32,875 bases of DNA from JAYVYM01 sp046593925 (GTDB taxonomy: Bacteria; Actinomycetota; Actinomycetes; Mycobacteriales; SCTD01). A program made the translations under genes and the position numbers. Under the pieces are notes generated by a model. That model saw only the letters and a program-made list of their open reading frames with translations. It was not told the DNA's origin and did not search any database. Of this stretch, positions 14,777 through 23,921 are shown one piece after another. The stretch covers positions 1-32,875 of the forward strand of contig JBKJQN010000001.1 in NCBI GenBank assembly GCA_046593925.1. Reading direction: 5' to 3'. How positions within the stretch are numbered: position 1 is the first letter of the stretch; the number at the start of each line of letters is the position of its first letter.

Positions 14777-15490
14777 GTGCTCACCGCCGCGGCTCGCCCT
14801 GGGCGGCAGGGGACGTCGGACCGTTCAAGCCTGCTCGTGGTCCACGACCAGGCTGCGTTCGGTGAGGCCCTCGCCCACCGGCTGGCCCGCGAGGACGGTC
14901 TGGAGGTCGTCGCCTCCGTCCGCCGACCGCTGCGGGCCCTCGTCCTCGTGCCGGCAAGGGACATCGGCACGTGCCTGATCGACTGGGACCTCGAGGATGG
15001 CGCTGCCGACACCCTGGCCGCGCAGCTGCGGGCCCTGGACCGGGCACCGCTGGTCGTCGCCCTGGGGAGCACCGACGACCCGGCCGTCATCGTTCGCGCC
15101 CTGCGGGCGGGCGCGTGCGCCTGGGTCCCCAAGGAGAGCAGCATCGAGGTGCTGCTCGAAGCACTGCGCTGCACGGCGGCCGGCCAGACCTGGCTGCCGG
15201 GCGCGCTGCTCGCAGGCGTTTTCGCGCACCTGCTGGCCCTGCACGGCGAGCCGGCGCCGAGCACGCTCGACCTGCTGACGGCCCGGGAGCTCGATGTGCT
15301 GCGCTGCATGGTGGCGGGGCTGGGCCAGGGCGACATCGCCGCTCGGCTCTACCTGTCGCCGAACACCGTGCGAACCCACCGCCGTCGCACGCTGGCCAAG
15401 CTCGGCGTGCACTCTTCGCTGGAAGCGGTCTTCGTGGCCCGTCGCGCCGGCCTTACGGCGGATCTGCCGCCAGCGCGCGGCTCCTCGTGA
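14777..15490 (+). CDS. LuxR/NarL-family response regulator 2, degenerate receiver
   Basis: A 237-residue protein from GTG 14777, one base after the previous stop. The C-terminal helix-turn-helix is canonical (LTARELDVLRCMVAGLGQGD, LSPNTVRTHRRRTLAKLGV). The receiver is altered. The acidic pair is reduced to VVHDQAAF with a single Asp, and the switch Thr/Ser region reads VALGST. A phosphoacceptor-like Asp remains in CLIDWDLEDG and the Lys in WVPKESS. It may be poorly phosphorylated or act as an atypical regulator. The first 15 residues precede the receiver. It is probably cotranscribed with the kinase and regulator 1, giving one kinase with two candidate partners. Confidence 0.9.
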   Translation: MLTAAARPGRQGTSDRSSLLVVHDQAAFGEALAHRLAREDGLEVVASVRRPLRALVLVPARDIGTCLIDWDLEDGAADTLAAQLRALDRAPLVVALGSTDDPAVIVRALRAGACAWVPKESSIEVLLEALRCTAAGQTWLPGALLAGVFAHLLALHGEPAPSTLDLLTARELDVLRCMVAGLGQGDIAARLYLSPNTVRTHRRRTLAKLGVHSSLEAVFVARRAGLTADLPPARGSS

Positions 15491-15612
15491 CGCCGCGCCT
15501 CCCGCACTCGGCGTAGTCCGGACTGACCCCGCCGTCCGAGCCGCTGGGCGCGTCTGCTGCCTATCGTGAGATGGGCCGTCCACGTTTCACGTCCCCCGAG
15601 GAGCAGTCGCAC

Positions 15613-18600
15613 ATGCAGCGGCCCGCCGCACGGCAGCAGCAGCCCGGTCGACGGCGTAGCTCAGGGTCCGGACGACGCACCTGCGTCCTCGGGGTATCCG
15701 TCCTCCTGCTGACCGCCTTCCTGCCGACCCAGGGCCCGAGCGCGCTGCCTGCCCCCGGAGTACCGGCGAAGACGGTGCACGCCGCAACGAACCCGGCTGA
15801 CCGGCCGCACCCGGTGGCGAAGCCCGCCGACGGGCGCGCCGCTGGTGCAGCGCCGCGGGTGCCGGCAACGGCAGCGAGCCGACACCCCACCGCCGGTGCC
15901 CCGAGCCACGACGACGAGGTCCCGAGCACGCACAGCACGACCCACCTGCCCGGCTGGACACCTACGACCGCAGGGATGCGGGCCCGCGCGACGGCCCCTG
16001 CCGCGACCCAGGCCCAGGCCCTGGCGGCAGCCACGGCCTGCGACCCGGTCACGACCGGTGTCATCGGTTGCGAGAACCAGTTGCCCGGCACACCCGCCTC
16101 GCAGTGGGACGTGGTCGGGTCAGGCGACAGCACCCTGCAGGGGTTCGCCACCGACATCAGCGCCAACGTCGGGACGACCGTCCGCTTCAAGGTCAAGAGC
16201 ACCGCGTCGGCGTACCGGGTCGACGTCTACCGCCTCGGCTACTACCAGGGACTGGGCGCGCGGCTCGTGACCAGCTTCGCATCGACTGTGGCCTATCCGC
16301 AGTCGCAGCCGCCCTGCCTCACCGACGCCACGAGTGGGCTGATCGACTGCGGCAACTGGGCCGAGTCCGCCTCCTGGGCGGTCCCGCCGACGGCCGTCTC
16401 CGGCCTCTACCTGGCCCAGCTCGTCCGCCTCGACACCGGTGGGGCCAGCCACATCCCCTTCGTCGTACGTTCGGACGCCAGCCACTCCGACGTTCTCCTC
16501 CAGACCTCCGACGAGACGTGGGAGGCGTACAACAACTACGGCGGCAACAGCCTGTACTCGTGCACGGTCGCCTGCCCGCCCGGCAACCCGAGCACGTACA
16601 AGGCCGCCTACAAGGTGTCGTACAACCGGCCCTTCAACACGAGGGGGATCACGGACGGGCACGACTGGCTGCTCGCGAACGAGTTCCCGATGATCAGCTT
16701 CCTCGAGCGCAACGGCTACGACGTCAGCTACACGACCGGGGTCGACTCGGCGAGGAGCGGCGCGCTCATCAAGAACCACAAGGCGTTCCTGTCGGTGGGG
16801 CACGACGAGTACTGGTCCGGCGACCAGCGCACGGCGGTCGAGGCCGCGCGCGACGCCGGCGTCAATCTTACCTTCTTCAGCGGCAACGAGGTCTTCTGGA
16901 AGACCCGCTGGGAGCCGAGTACGGACGCCAGTGCGACCGGGTTCCGCACGCTCGTGACCTACAAGGACACGCACTTCACGACCCCGCAGGACCCGCAGTA
17001 CCCGTCGACCTGGACCGGGACCTGGCGTGACCCTCGCTGGAGTCCGCCCGCCGACGGCGGCCGCCCGGAGAACGCCCTGACCGGGACGATTTACGGCTCC
17101 GACCCGCCGACCAACTTCTCGCTGAAGGTCGCCTCGGACTACGCCAAGCTGCGCTTCTGGCGTGACACGGCAGCGGCCTCGACCGCGCCCGGCACGGTGA
17201 CGACCCTGTCGGCCAACACGCTCGGCTACGAGTTCGACGTCTCCCCCGACGACAGTGCCCGCCCGCAGGGCCTGATCTACCTCTCGGGCCAGGACCAGGC
17301 CGTACAGAACGCCCTGGTCGACGAGGGGTCCACGACGGCTCCGCGAACGCTGACCCACCACCTCACGCTCTACCGCGCGCCCAGCGGCGCCCTGGTGTTC
17401 GGCGCCGGCACCGTCCAGTGGGCCTTTGGGCTGAGCGCGGTGCACGACGGCCCAGCCAGCACCGAGGACCGCAACATGCAGCAAGCGACGGTGAACCTGT
17501 TCGCCGACATGCGCATCCGGCCGCGCACCCAGATGACCGCCCTGGTCGCTGCCTCGGCCTCTGCCGACATCGTCAGCCCCACCAGCAGCATCACCGCGGG
17601 CCCGGCCCCGGTCGTCGGGACGCCTTACCAGATCAAGGGCACCGCCACCGACAGCGGCGGCGTCGTCGCCGGCGTGGAGGTGTCGCTCGACAGCGGCGCC
17701 AGCTGGCACCCGGCGGCGGGTGTCGTCGCAGGGACGTCCACCTCCTGGAGCTACACGTACACGCCGACCGCTCCAGGCAGCTTCCCGCTGCAGGTCCGGG
17801 CGTCGGACGACAGCCTCAACCGCCAGGTCACCCCGACGTCGACCTCACTCGCGGTCAGCGCGCGCACGTGTCCCTGCACGCTCTACAGCGCCACCGTCCC
17901 GGCCACGCAGGACAGCGGGGACGCCCAGGCGTACGAGCTCGGCCTGCGGATCCAGCCCACGATCTCGGGGACGGTCACCGGGGTCCGGTTCTACAAGAGC
18001 GCCGCCAACACCGGCACCCACACCGGCTCGCTCTGGAGCAACACCGGACAGCTGCTCGCGACCGGGACCTTCACGGCCGAGAGCGCCTCCGGCTGGCAGA
18101 CCCTGACGTTCGCTAGCCCGGTCGCCGTCATCGCCAACACGACCTACGTCGCGTCTTACCACACCGACGCCGGCCACTACGCGGACGAACCGTCGGCGTT
18201 GGCCGGCAAGCCGGTCTACGTTGCACCGCTGCTCGCACCTGCCGACGGCGCGGCCGGGTCCAACGGCGTCTTCCACGGCGGAGCCAGCGGGTTCCCGACG
18301 GACACCTTCGGATCGACGAGCTACGGCGTCGACTTCACGTTCAACGGAGACACGTCCACCGACGCCGGCGCGCCGACCCTGCTCAAAGCCACGCCGGTCG
18401 ACCGGTCCAGCTCTCTCCCGCTGTCGACCACGGTCACGGCGAGCTTCAACAAGCCGATCGCCGCCGTCTCCTTCTCGCTCACCTCGGCCGCAGGCGCCAC
18501 CATGCCCGCCCGGGTGGTGCTGACCCAGGGCGTGACGGGCGCATCGCTGACGCCGTCCTCGCCGCTCGCCGCGGGCACGACCTACACCGCCTCGATCCAG

Positions 18601-20745
18601 GTTTCGGACACAGCAGGCCACGCCATGGCGGCACCGGCGACATGGTCCTTCCGCACAGGGGCGTCGCAGGCGGCCCCGGGCAACTGCCCGTGCACGGTCT
18701 GGGGCGACCAGCAGCAACCGGCCGTGGCGAGCACCAATGACCCGGGCGCCGCGGAGTTCGGTGTCAAGCTCCGCGCCAGCGCCAACGGCTACATCGCAGG
18801 CGTCCGCTTCTTCAAGGGTGCGCAGAACACCGGTATCCACACCGGCGAGCTGTGGAGCGCCACCGGCACACTGCTGGCCACGGCGCAGTTCAGTGCGGAG
18901 ACCTCGGCCGGCTGGCAGCAGGTGCAGTTCACACCGGCGGTCGCGGTGACCGCGGGCACGACGTACGTCGCGAGCTACCACACCAACGTCGGCTTCTATG
19001 CCGCCAACTCCGGGTACTTCGCCGCGGCCGGCACGACGTACGGCCCGCTGACCGCCCTGCGTGACGGCGCCGACGGCGGCAATGGCGTCTACGCGTACGC
19101 CTCGGGGAGGACCTTTCCGAACTCGAGCTTCGGCTCGGGCAACTACTGGGTCGACGCGGTCTTCCAGACGGTGCCACCGGTGGCCTCCGCACCGACGGTG
19201 CTGGGCACCTCGCCAGCGTCCGGCACCAGCACCGGTGCCACGAACGCTCCCCTCAGTGCCGTGTTCGACCAGTCAGTCACGGCCTCTTCGATCGTCATGA
19301 CCGCAACAACAGTCGCGGGGTCCGCAGTCAACGGCACGGTCACGTACGACGACAGCAGCCGCACGGCGTCCTTCCAGCCGACCTCGCCGCTGCAGCTGTC
19401 GACCTCGTACACCGTCACAACCCGGGCCACCTCGACGACGGGGGTCGCGATGACCGCCCCGTACTCCTGGACTTTCACGACCCCGACACCGAGGGCGTGC
19501 CCCTGCACGCTGTTCCCGGCCACGATCCCGCCGGCCAACGCCTCGAGCGCCGACAGCGCCGCCTACGAGCTCGGCGTGCGCTTCACGTCTGACCAGTCCG
19601 CCGTCGTGCGGGGCGTGCGCTTCTACAAGGGCACCGGCAACACGGGTACCCACACCGGCTCGCTCTGGACGACGACCGGTCAACGGCTCGCCACCGGCAC
19701 GTTCACCGGCGAGACCGCGACTGGCTGGCAGAGCCTGCTGTTCGACGCCCCCGTGCCGGTCACCGCAGGGGTCTCGTATGTCGCCTCCTACCACACGGAC
19801 ACCGGCCACTACGCCTACGACAGCGGCCTGTTCGGCACGGCGCTGGACGCCAGCCCGCTGCACGCACCCGCGTCCAGCCCCGCGACGCCCAACGGCGTCT
19901 ACAGCGGCGGCACGTCCGCCTTCCCGAGCCAGACGTATGGCGCGGCGAGCTACGGCGTCGACGTCGACGTCGCCCTGCCGACGGCCGACACCACGCCGCC
20001 GCGGCTGACGTCGGTGGCCCCGAGCGGCATCGGTGCGCTCGTCGGGAGCGTCGCCGCCGCGGACTTCAGCAAGCCGATCGACCCGACCTCGCTGGTGATG
20101 ACGATGTCGGCGGGCGGCAGTGCTGTCGCAGGATCCACCAGCTACGACGCCGCCTCCCGGACGGCCACGTTCACCCCGTCGGCGCCCCTGACGGCGGGCG
20201 TCAGCTACACGGCGAGCGTGCAGGCGGCCGACCTGGCTGGCAACCTGCTGGCCCAGCCGGCGACGTGGACCTTCACGATCGTGGCAGCCAGCACGCTCCT
20301 GGGCTCGGCCACCCCAGCCGTGTCGTCGTCCGGCGACACCAGCTCGGTCGAGCTCGGCCTGCGCTTCAGCGCTGACCGGGACGGCCAGGTGCGCGGGATC
20401 CGCTTCTACAAGGGTGCCGGCAACACCGGCACCCACACGGGAACGCTTTGGTCCCCGGCATCGGCGGTGCTGGCAACCGGTGCCTTCAGCAGCGAGAGCG
20501 CGAGCGGCTGGCAGACGCTGACATTCGCCAGCCCGGTCAGCATCACGGCGGGAACGGTCTACACGGCCTCGTACCTCGCGCCGAACGGCAACTACTCCTA
20601 CACCTCGGCAGACTTCGCAGCCGGTCGGAACGCGCCGCCGCTGCACGCCACGTCGAACAACGACGCGTACGCGTACGGCGCCGGAGGGTTGCCCACTAAC
20701 ACCTACAACAACACCAACTACTTCGTCGACGTGATCTTCCAGTGA
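15613..20745 (+). CDS. Large secreted multidomain protein: DMFase-beta-like domain, Ig-like domains and four DUF4082-type repeats
   Basis: About 1,710 residues. ATG 15613 is preferred because GAGGAG lies nine bases upstream; an in-frame ATG at 15571 would add 14 residues. A basic N-terminus and hydrophobic segment (about 22–44) form a signal peptide, followed by a Pro/Ala-rich linker to about 140. Residues about 143–643 resemble the C-terminal domain of the N,N-dimethylformamidase beta subunit: YRVDVYRLGYYQGLGARL, GHDEYWSGDQR, FFSGNEVFWKTRW. An Ig-like domain (652–752) follows. DUF4082-type modules lie near 754–911, 1025–1186, 1296–1454 and 1562–1710, alternating with Big_5-like Ig domains near 920–1015, 1194–1291 and 1463–1555. 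It should act outside the cell, perhaps binding or cleaving polymer; the amidase substrate is unknown. Confidence 0.9.
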   Translation: MQRPAARQQQPGRRRSSGSGRRTCVLGVSVLLLTAFLPTQGPSALPAPGVPAKTVHAATNPADRPHPVAKPADGRAAGAAPRVPATAASRHPTAGAPSHDDEVPSTHSTTHLPGWTPTTAGMRARATAPAATQAQALAAATACDPVTTGVIGCENQLPGTPASQWDVVGSGDSTLQGFATDISANVGTTVRFKVKSTASAYRVDVYRLGYYQGLGARLVTSFASTVAYPQSQPPCLTDATSGLIDCGNWAESASWAVPPTAVSGLYLAQLVRLDTGGASHIPFVVRSDASHSDVLLQTSDETWEAYNNYGGNSLYSCTVACPPGNPSTYKAAYKVSYNRPFNTRGITDGHDWLLANEFPMISFLERNGYDVSYTTGVDSARSGALIKNHKAFLSVGHDEYWSGDQRTAVEAARDAGVNLTFFSGNEVFWKTRWEPSTDASATGFRTLVTYKDTHFTTPQDPQYPSTWTGTWRDPRWSPPADGGRPENALTGTIYGSDPPTNFSLKVASDYAKLRFWRDTAAASTAPGTVTTLSANTLGYEFDVSPDDSARPQGLIYLSGQDQAVQNALVDEGSTTAPRTLTHHLTLYRAPSGALVFGAGTVQWAFGLSAVHDGPASTEDRNMQQATVNLFADMRIRPRTQMTALVAASASADIVSPTSSITAGPAPVVGTPYQIKGTATDSGGVVAGVEVSLDSGASWHPAAGVVAGTSTSWSYTYTPTAPGSFPLQVRASDDSLNRQVTPTSTSLAVSARTCPCTLYSATVPATQDSGDAQAYELGLRIQPTISGTVTGVRFYKSAANTGTHTGSLWSNTGQLLATGTFTAESASGWQTLTFASPVAVIANTTYVASYHTDAGHYADEPSALAGKPVYVAPLLAPADGAAGSNGVFHGGASGFPTDTFGSTSYGVDFTFNGDTSTDAGAPTLLKATPVDRSSSLPLSTTVTASFNKPIAAVSFSLTSAAGATMPARVVLTQGVTGASLTPSSPLAAGTTYTASIQVSDTAGHAMAAPATWSFRTGASQAAPGNCPCTVWGDQQQPAVASTNDPGAAEFGVKLRASANGYIAGVRFFKGAQNTGIHTGELWSATGTLLATAQFSAETSAGWQQVQFTPAVAVTAGTTYVASYHTNVGFYAANSGYFAAAGTTYGPLTALRDGADGGNGVYAYASGRTFPNSSFGSGNYWVDAVFQTVPPVASAPTVLGTSPASGTSTGATNAPLSAVFDQSVTASSIVMTATTVAGSAVNGTVTYDDSSRTASFQPTSPLQLSTSYTVTTRATSTTGVAMTAPYSWTFTTPTPRACPCTLFPATIPPANASSADSAAYELGVRFTSDQSAVVRGVRFYKGTGNTGTHTGSLWTTTGQRLATGTFTGETATGWQSLLFDAPVPVTAGVSYVASYHTDTGHYAYDSGLFGTALDASPLHAPASSPATPNGVYSGGTSAFPSQTYGAASYGVDVDVALPTADTTPPRLTSVAPSGIGALVGSVAAADFSKPIDPTSLVMTMSAGGSAVAGSTSYDAASRTATFTPSAPLTAGVSYTASVQAADLAGNLLAQPATWTFTIVAASTLLGSATPAVSSSGDTSSVELGLRFSADRDGQVRGIRFYKGAGNTGTHTGTLWSPASAVLATGAFSSESASGWQTLTFASPVSITAGTVYTASYLAPNGNYSYTSADFAAGRNAPPLHATSNNDAYAYGAGGLPTNTYNNTNYFVDVIFQ
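17872..20742 (+). repeat. Four DUF4082-type modules with three interleaved Ig-like modules
   Basis: The modules start near 17872, 18684, 19498 and 20296, a period of about 800 bases. Each contains GVRFYKG/S…NTGTHTGSLW, a GWQ..F..PV strand, TYVASY and a closing SYGVD/NYFVDV strand. The first three open with a CPCT motif after the preceding Ig-like domain; the fourth lacks it. Identity between copies is high at the protein level but broken at DNA level, so the duplication is old. Confidence 0.85.
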
Positions 20746-20770
20746 CGCGTGGCCGAACGAGAGGGAGCAC

Positions 20771-21814
20771 GTGACACCGATCGGCATCGCGGTCATCGGA
20801 GCCGGCTACTGGGGACCGAACCTGGTCCGCAACCTGCAGGCGTCCCCCGAGTTCCGCCTGAGGTGGCTGTGCGACCTCGACGAGGAGCGCGCCCGGCGGG
20901 TCCTCGGTCCCTACAGCACGGTACGAGCCAGCGGCTCCCTCGAGGATGTCCTTGCCGACCCGGAGGTCCATGCCGTCGCCGTAGCCACCCCCGCGCGAAC
21001 GCACCTCCGGGTGGCGAAGCAGGCCCTCGAGGCTGGCAAGCACGTGCTCGTGGAGAAGCCACTGGCCGCGACGTACGAGGAGGGTGTCGAGCTCGTCGAG
21101 CTCGCCGACCGGCTCGACCTGCGCCTGATGTGCGACCACACCTACTGCTACACCCCCGCAGTGCAAAAGATCCGGGACCTCGTGTCCACCGGCTACCTCG
21201 GCGACGTGCAGTACGTCGACTCGGTCCGCATCAACCTGGGGCTCGTGCAGCCGGACATCGACGTCCTGTGGGACCTCGCACCGCACGACCTCTCGATCCT
21301 GGATTTCGTCCTGCCGGGCGGCTGCCGCCCGGTGGCCGTCGCGGCCCAGGGCGCCGACCCGGTCGGGGCCGGCCGGGCGTGCATCGGCTACCTCACGCTG
21401 CACCTGCCCGAGGGGGCGATCGCGCACGCGCACGTGAACTGGCTGAGCCCCACCAAGATCCGCACCACCATCGTGGGCGGCTCGAAGCGCACCCTGATCT
21501 GGGACGACCTCAACCCGTCGCAGCGCATCTCGGTCTACGACCGGGGCGTCGAGCTCGACGACCTGTCAGTGAACGCGCCGGACCGGAAGCGGGACGTCAT
21601 GGTCTCCTACCGGTCCGGGGACATGGTGGCGCCGGCGCTGCCCGAGCGTGAGGCCCTGCGCGGCGTGACGAGTGAGTTCGCCGCCGCCATCACCGAGCAC
21701 CGGGCGCCGCTGACCGACGGGCGCTCCGGGCTGCGGGTGCTGGACGTGCTGGACGCCGCGTCCAGGAGCCTCGAGTACAAGGGCGCGGTCGTGCCCCTGC
21801 GGAGCGCGCGATGA
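20771..21814 (+). CDS. Gfo/Idh/MocA-family oxidoreductase (NDP-sugar dehydrogenase type)
   Basis: A 347-residue protein from GTG 20771, preceded by GAGAGGGAG. The N-terminal Rossmann fold shows VIGAGYWGPNLVRNL and a CDLDEERA segment, and the family EKP motif lies in VLVEKPLAATYEEG. The substrate domain includes DLAPHDLSILDF with the usual catalytic-region His. Members in polysaccharide loci, such as WlbA, oxidise C3 of UDP-N-acetylglucosaminuronic acid so that an aminotransferase can act; that specificity is an inference here. It opens the sugar-nucleotide block, and its stop overlaps the next start by four bases. Confidence 0.92.
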   Translation: MTPIGIAVIGAGYWGPNLVRNLQASPEFRLRWLCDLDEERARRVLGPYSTVRASGSLEDVLADPEVHAVAVATPARTHLRVAKQALEAGKHVLVEKPLAATYEEGVELVELADRLDLRLMCDHTYCYTPAVQKIRDLVSTGYLGDVQYVDSVRINLGLVQPDIDVLWDLAPHDLSILDFVLPGGCRPVAVAAQGADPVGAGRACIGYLTLHLPEGAIAHAHVNWLSPTKIRTTIVGGSKRTLIWDDLNPSQRISVYDRGVELDDLSVNAPDRKRDVMVSYRSGDMVAPALPEREALRGVTSEFAAAITEHRAPLTDGRSGLRVLDVLDAASRSLEYKGAVVPLRSAR

Positions 21815-22788
21815 GCGGCGTACGGCTGGAGGGCGCGACCATCCTTGTCACGGGCGGCGCCGGAACGATCGGCTCGACGGTCTGCGACCAGCTGGTCCGC
21901 GCCGGTGCCCGACGGGTGCTGGTGCTTGACAACCTCGTCCGCGGGCGGGAGGCCAACCTCGCTGCAGCGCTGTCCTCCGGGACGGTCGAGCTGGTCGAGG
22001 GCGACATCCGCGACCGCGACCTGCTCGGGCGGGTCAGTGCGGGCTGCGACGTGGTCTTCCACCTCGCCGCCATCCGAATCACCCAGTGCGCCGAGGAGCC
22101 GCGCCTCGCGCTCGAGGTCCTGGCGGACGGGACGTTCAACGTCCTCGAGGCGGCGGTGGCCGCACGCGTCCGCAAGGTGGTCGCGTCGTCGTCCGCCTCG
22201 GTCTACGGGTTGGCCGAGTCCTTCCCGACGACCGAGCGGCACCACCCGTACAACAACGACACGCTGTACGGAGCAGCGAAAATCTTCAACGAGGGACTGC
22301 TGCGCAGCTTCCAGACGATGTACGGCCTCGACACGGTCGCGCTTCGCTACTTCAACGTGTACGGACCGCGGATGGACGTCCACGGCGTGTACACGGAGGT
22401 GCTGGTGCGCTGGATGGAGCGCATCGTCGAGGGGCGCTCGCCGCTCGTGCTGGGCGACGGCCTCCAGACCATGGACTTCGTCTACACCGACGACATCGCC
22501 CGGGCGAACCTTCTTGCTGCCGAGGCGGACGTGACCGACGAGGTCTTCAACATCGCGTCCGGTACGGAGACGAGCCTGCTCGAGTTGGCACAGGCCCTCG
22601 TGCAGGTCATGGGTCGTTCGGACCTGCCCGTGGAGTTCGGCCCGGCCCGGGCCGTGAACGGTGTCACGCGCCGCCTCGCCGACACCACCCTGGCGAGGGA
22701 GCGGCTGGGCTGGAAGGCGGAGATCGGACTGGACGAGGGCTTGCGGCGGCTCGTCGACTGGTGGTCCACGGACCGGGACGACGCATGA
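21811..22788 (+). CDS. NAD-dependent NDP-sugar epimerase/dehydratase
   Basis: A 325-residue extended short-chain dehydrogenase. TGGAGTIGS (residues 14–22) is the NAD-binding loop. VEGDIRDRD, VFHLAAIRIT, SSSASVYG and the Y-x3-K active-site motif in LYGAAKIFNE all look intact. RYFNVYGPRMD and the FVYTDDIARA segment are typical of UDP-glucose 4-epimerase-like and UDP-glucuronate decarboxylase-like enzymes. It should interconvert or dehydrate a nucleotide sugar in the cytoplasm; the exact reaction cannot be assigned. Both ends overlap neighbours by four bases (ATGA), so it is tightly coupled to the oxidoreductase and aminotransferase. Confidence 0.92.
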   Translation: MSGVRLEGATILVTGGAGTIGSTVCDQLVRAGARRVLVLDNLVRGREANLAAALSSGTVELVEGDIRDRDLLGRVSAGCDVVFHLAAIRITQCAEEPRLALEVLADGTFNVLEAAVAARVRKVVASSSASVYGLAESFPTTERHHPYNNDTLYGAAKIFNEGLLRSFQTMYGLDTVALRYFNVYGPRMDVHGVYTEVLVRWMERIVEGRSPLVLGDGLQTMDFVYTDDIARANLLAAEADVTDEVFNIASGTETSLLELAQALVQVMGRSDLPVEFGPARAVNGVTRRLADTTLARERLGWKAEIGLDEGLRRLVDWWSTDRDDA

Positions 22789-23921
22789 GCACCGTCCCCG
22801 TCATGCGCCCGTTCCTCGGTGCCGAGGAGGCGGCGGCCGCCGCCGAGGCCGTCCTGTCAGGCTGGGTGGCCCAAGGCCCGCGGGTCGCTGCCTTCGAGCG
22901 CGCGTTCGCCAAGCACGTGCAGGCCGACCACGGCGTGGCCGTCTCCTCCTGCACTGCGGCCCTGCACCTGGCCCTCGTCCTGCACGGCATCGGCCGTGGC
23001 GACGAGGTCGTCGTGCCCTCGCTGTCGTTCATCGCCACCGCCAATGCCGTGCGCTACACCGGCGCGACCCCGGTCTTCGCCGACGTCGACCTGCAGACCG
23101 GCAACCTCACGGCCAAGACCGTCGACGCCGTGCGCACCGGCGCGACCCGGGCGGTGCTGGTCGTGCACCAGGCGGGCGTGCCGGCCGACCTCGACGACCT
23201 GCGTTCCCTGTGCGACCCGCTCGGCCTGCCCGTCCTCGAGGATGCCGCCTGTGCCGCGGGCTCGACCTACCGGGGCCGACCGGTCGGCGCGGGGAGCCCG
23301 CTCGCCGCCTGGTCTTTCCACCCGCGCAAGCTCCTCACGACGGGCGAGGGCGGCATGCTGACCGTGCAGGACGAGGAGTCAGCCAAGCGCCTGCGCCGCC
23401 TACGCGAGCACGGGATGAACGTCAGCGCGGCCGACCGGCACGCCCTCGGCGGCGCCGTCCTCGAGAGCTACGTCGAGACCGGCTTCAACTACCGCCTGAC
23501 CGATATCCAGGCCGCGGTCGGCCTGGTCCAGCTCGGCCGCCTCGACGCCGTCATCGCCCATCGTCGAGAGCTCGCCGCGCGCTACCAGGCCCAGCTCAGC
23601 GGCGTCCCCGGGCTCGTCGTCGCCCGCGACCCGGAGCACGGCACCACCAACTACCAGTCGTTTTGGGTGCTGCTCCCCGACGACTTCCCGGTGTCGCGCA
23701 ACCGGCTGCTCGAGCTCATGCAGGAGGCCGGCATCTCCTGCCGCCGGGGCATCATGGCGGCCCACCTACAGCCGGCGTACGCCGGGCACCCGCACACCGA
23801 CCTGCCCGTCACCGAGCAGCTCACCGAGCAGTCGCTCATCCTGCCGCTGTTCCACGACCTGACGGAGTCGGACCAGGACCGCGTCGTGCACGTGCTGATC
23901 AAGGCCGCGGGCCGCTGGTGA
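22785..23921 (+). CDS. DegT/DnrJ/EryC1/StrS aminotransferase 1
   Basis: A 378-residue PLP enzyme from ATG 22785, overlapping the epimerase stop by four bases. It begins VPVMRPFLGAEEAAAAAEAV and has VSSCTAALHLAL, the PLP-contacting DEVVVPSLSFIATANAV, LEDAACAAGSTYRG and the Schiff-base Lys K182 in FHPRKLLTTGEGGML. These are hallmarks of sugar aminotransferases that convert a keto-sugar nucleotide to an amino sugar. Its likely substrate is the keto product of an upstream enzyme, and the downstream acyltransferase could N-acylate the product. Longer open frames upstream are shadows. Confidence 0.93.
   Translation: MSTVPVMRPFLGAEEAAAAAEAVLSGWVAQGPRVAAFERAFAKHVQADHGVAVSSCTAALHLALVLHGIGRGDEVVVPSLSFIATANAVRYTGATPVFADVDLQTGNLTAKTVDAVRTGATRAVLVVHQAGVPADLDDLRSLCDPLGLPVLEDAACAAGSTYRGRPVGAGSPLAAWSFHPRKLLTTGEGGMLTVQDEESAKRLRRLREHGMNVSAADRHALGGAVLESYVETGFNYRLTDIQAAVGLVQLGRLDAVIAHRRELAARYQAQLSGVPGLVVARDPEHGTTNYQSFWVLLPDDFPVSRNRLLELMQEAGISCRRGIMAAHLQPAYAGHPHTDLPVTEQLTEQSLILPLFHDLTESDQDRVVHVLIKAAGRW

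Noticed and set aside
15515..15524. Ten-base palindrome AGTCCGGACT upstream of the large secreted protein
   Set aside because: It could be an operator for a LuxR-type regulator, but a single short GC palindrome is expected by chance and no second copy was found nearby.
16120..17709. A 529-codon open frame on the minus strand inside the large secreted protein gene
   Set aside because: It is antisense to the well-supported DMFase-like domain. Its Gly/Arg/Val-rich translation lacks motifs, as expected from high-GC shadow frames.
19273..20796. A 507-codon minus-strand open frame over the DUF4082 repeats
   Set aside because: It mirrors the repetitive coding strand, is Arg/Gly-rich, has no domain, and no ribosome binding site was seen.
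22661..23917. Upstream extension of the first GT4 frame through the aminotransferase gene
   Set aside because: It overlaps a clear DegT aminotransferase in another frame and its translation is Arg/Pro-rich.
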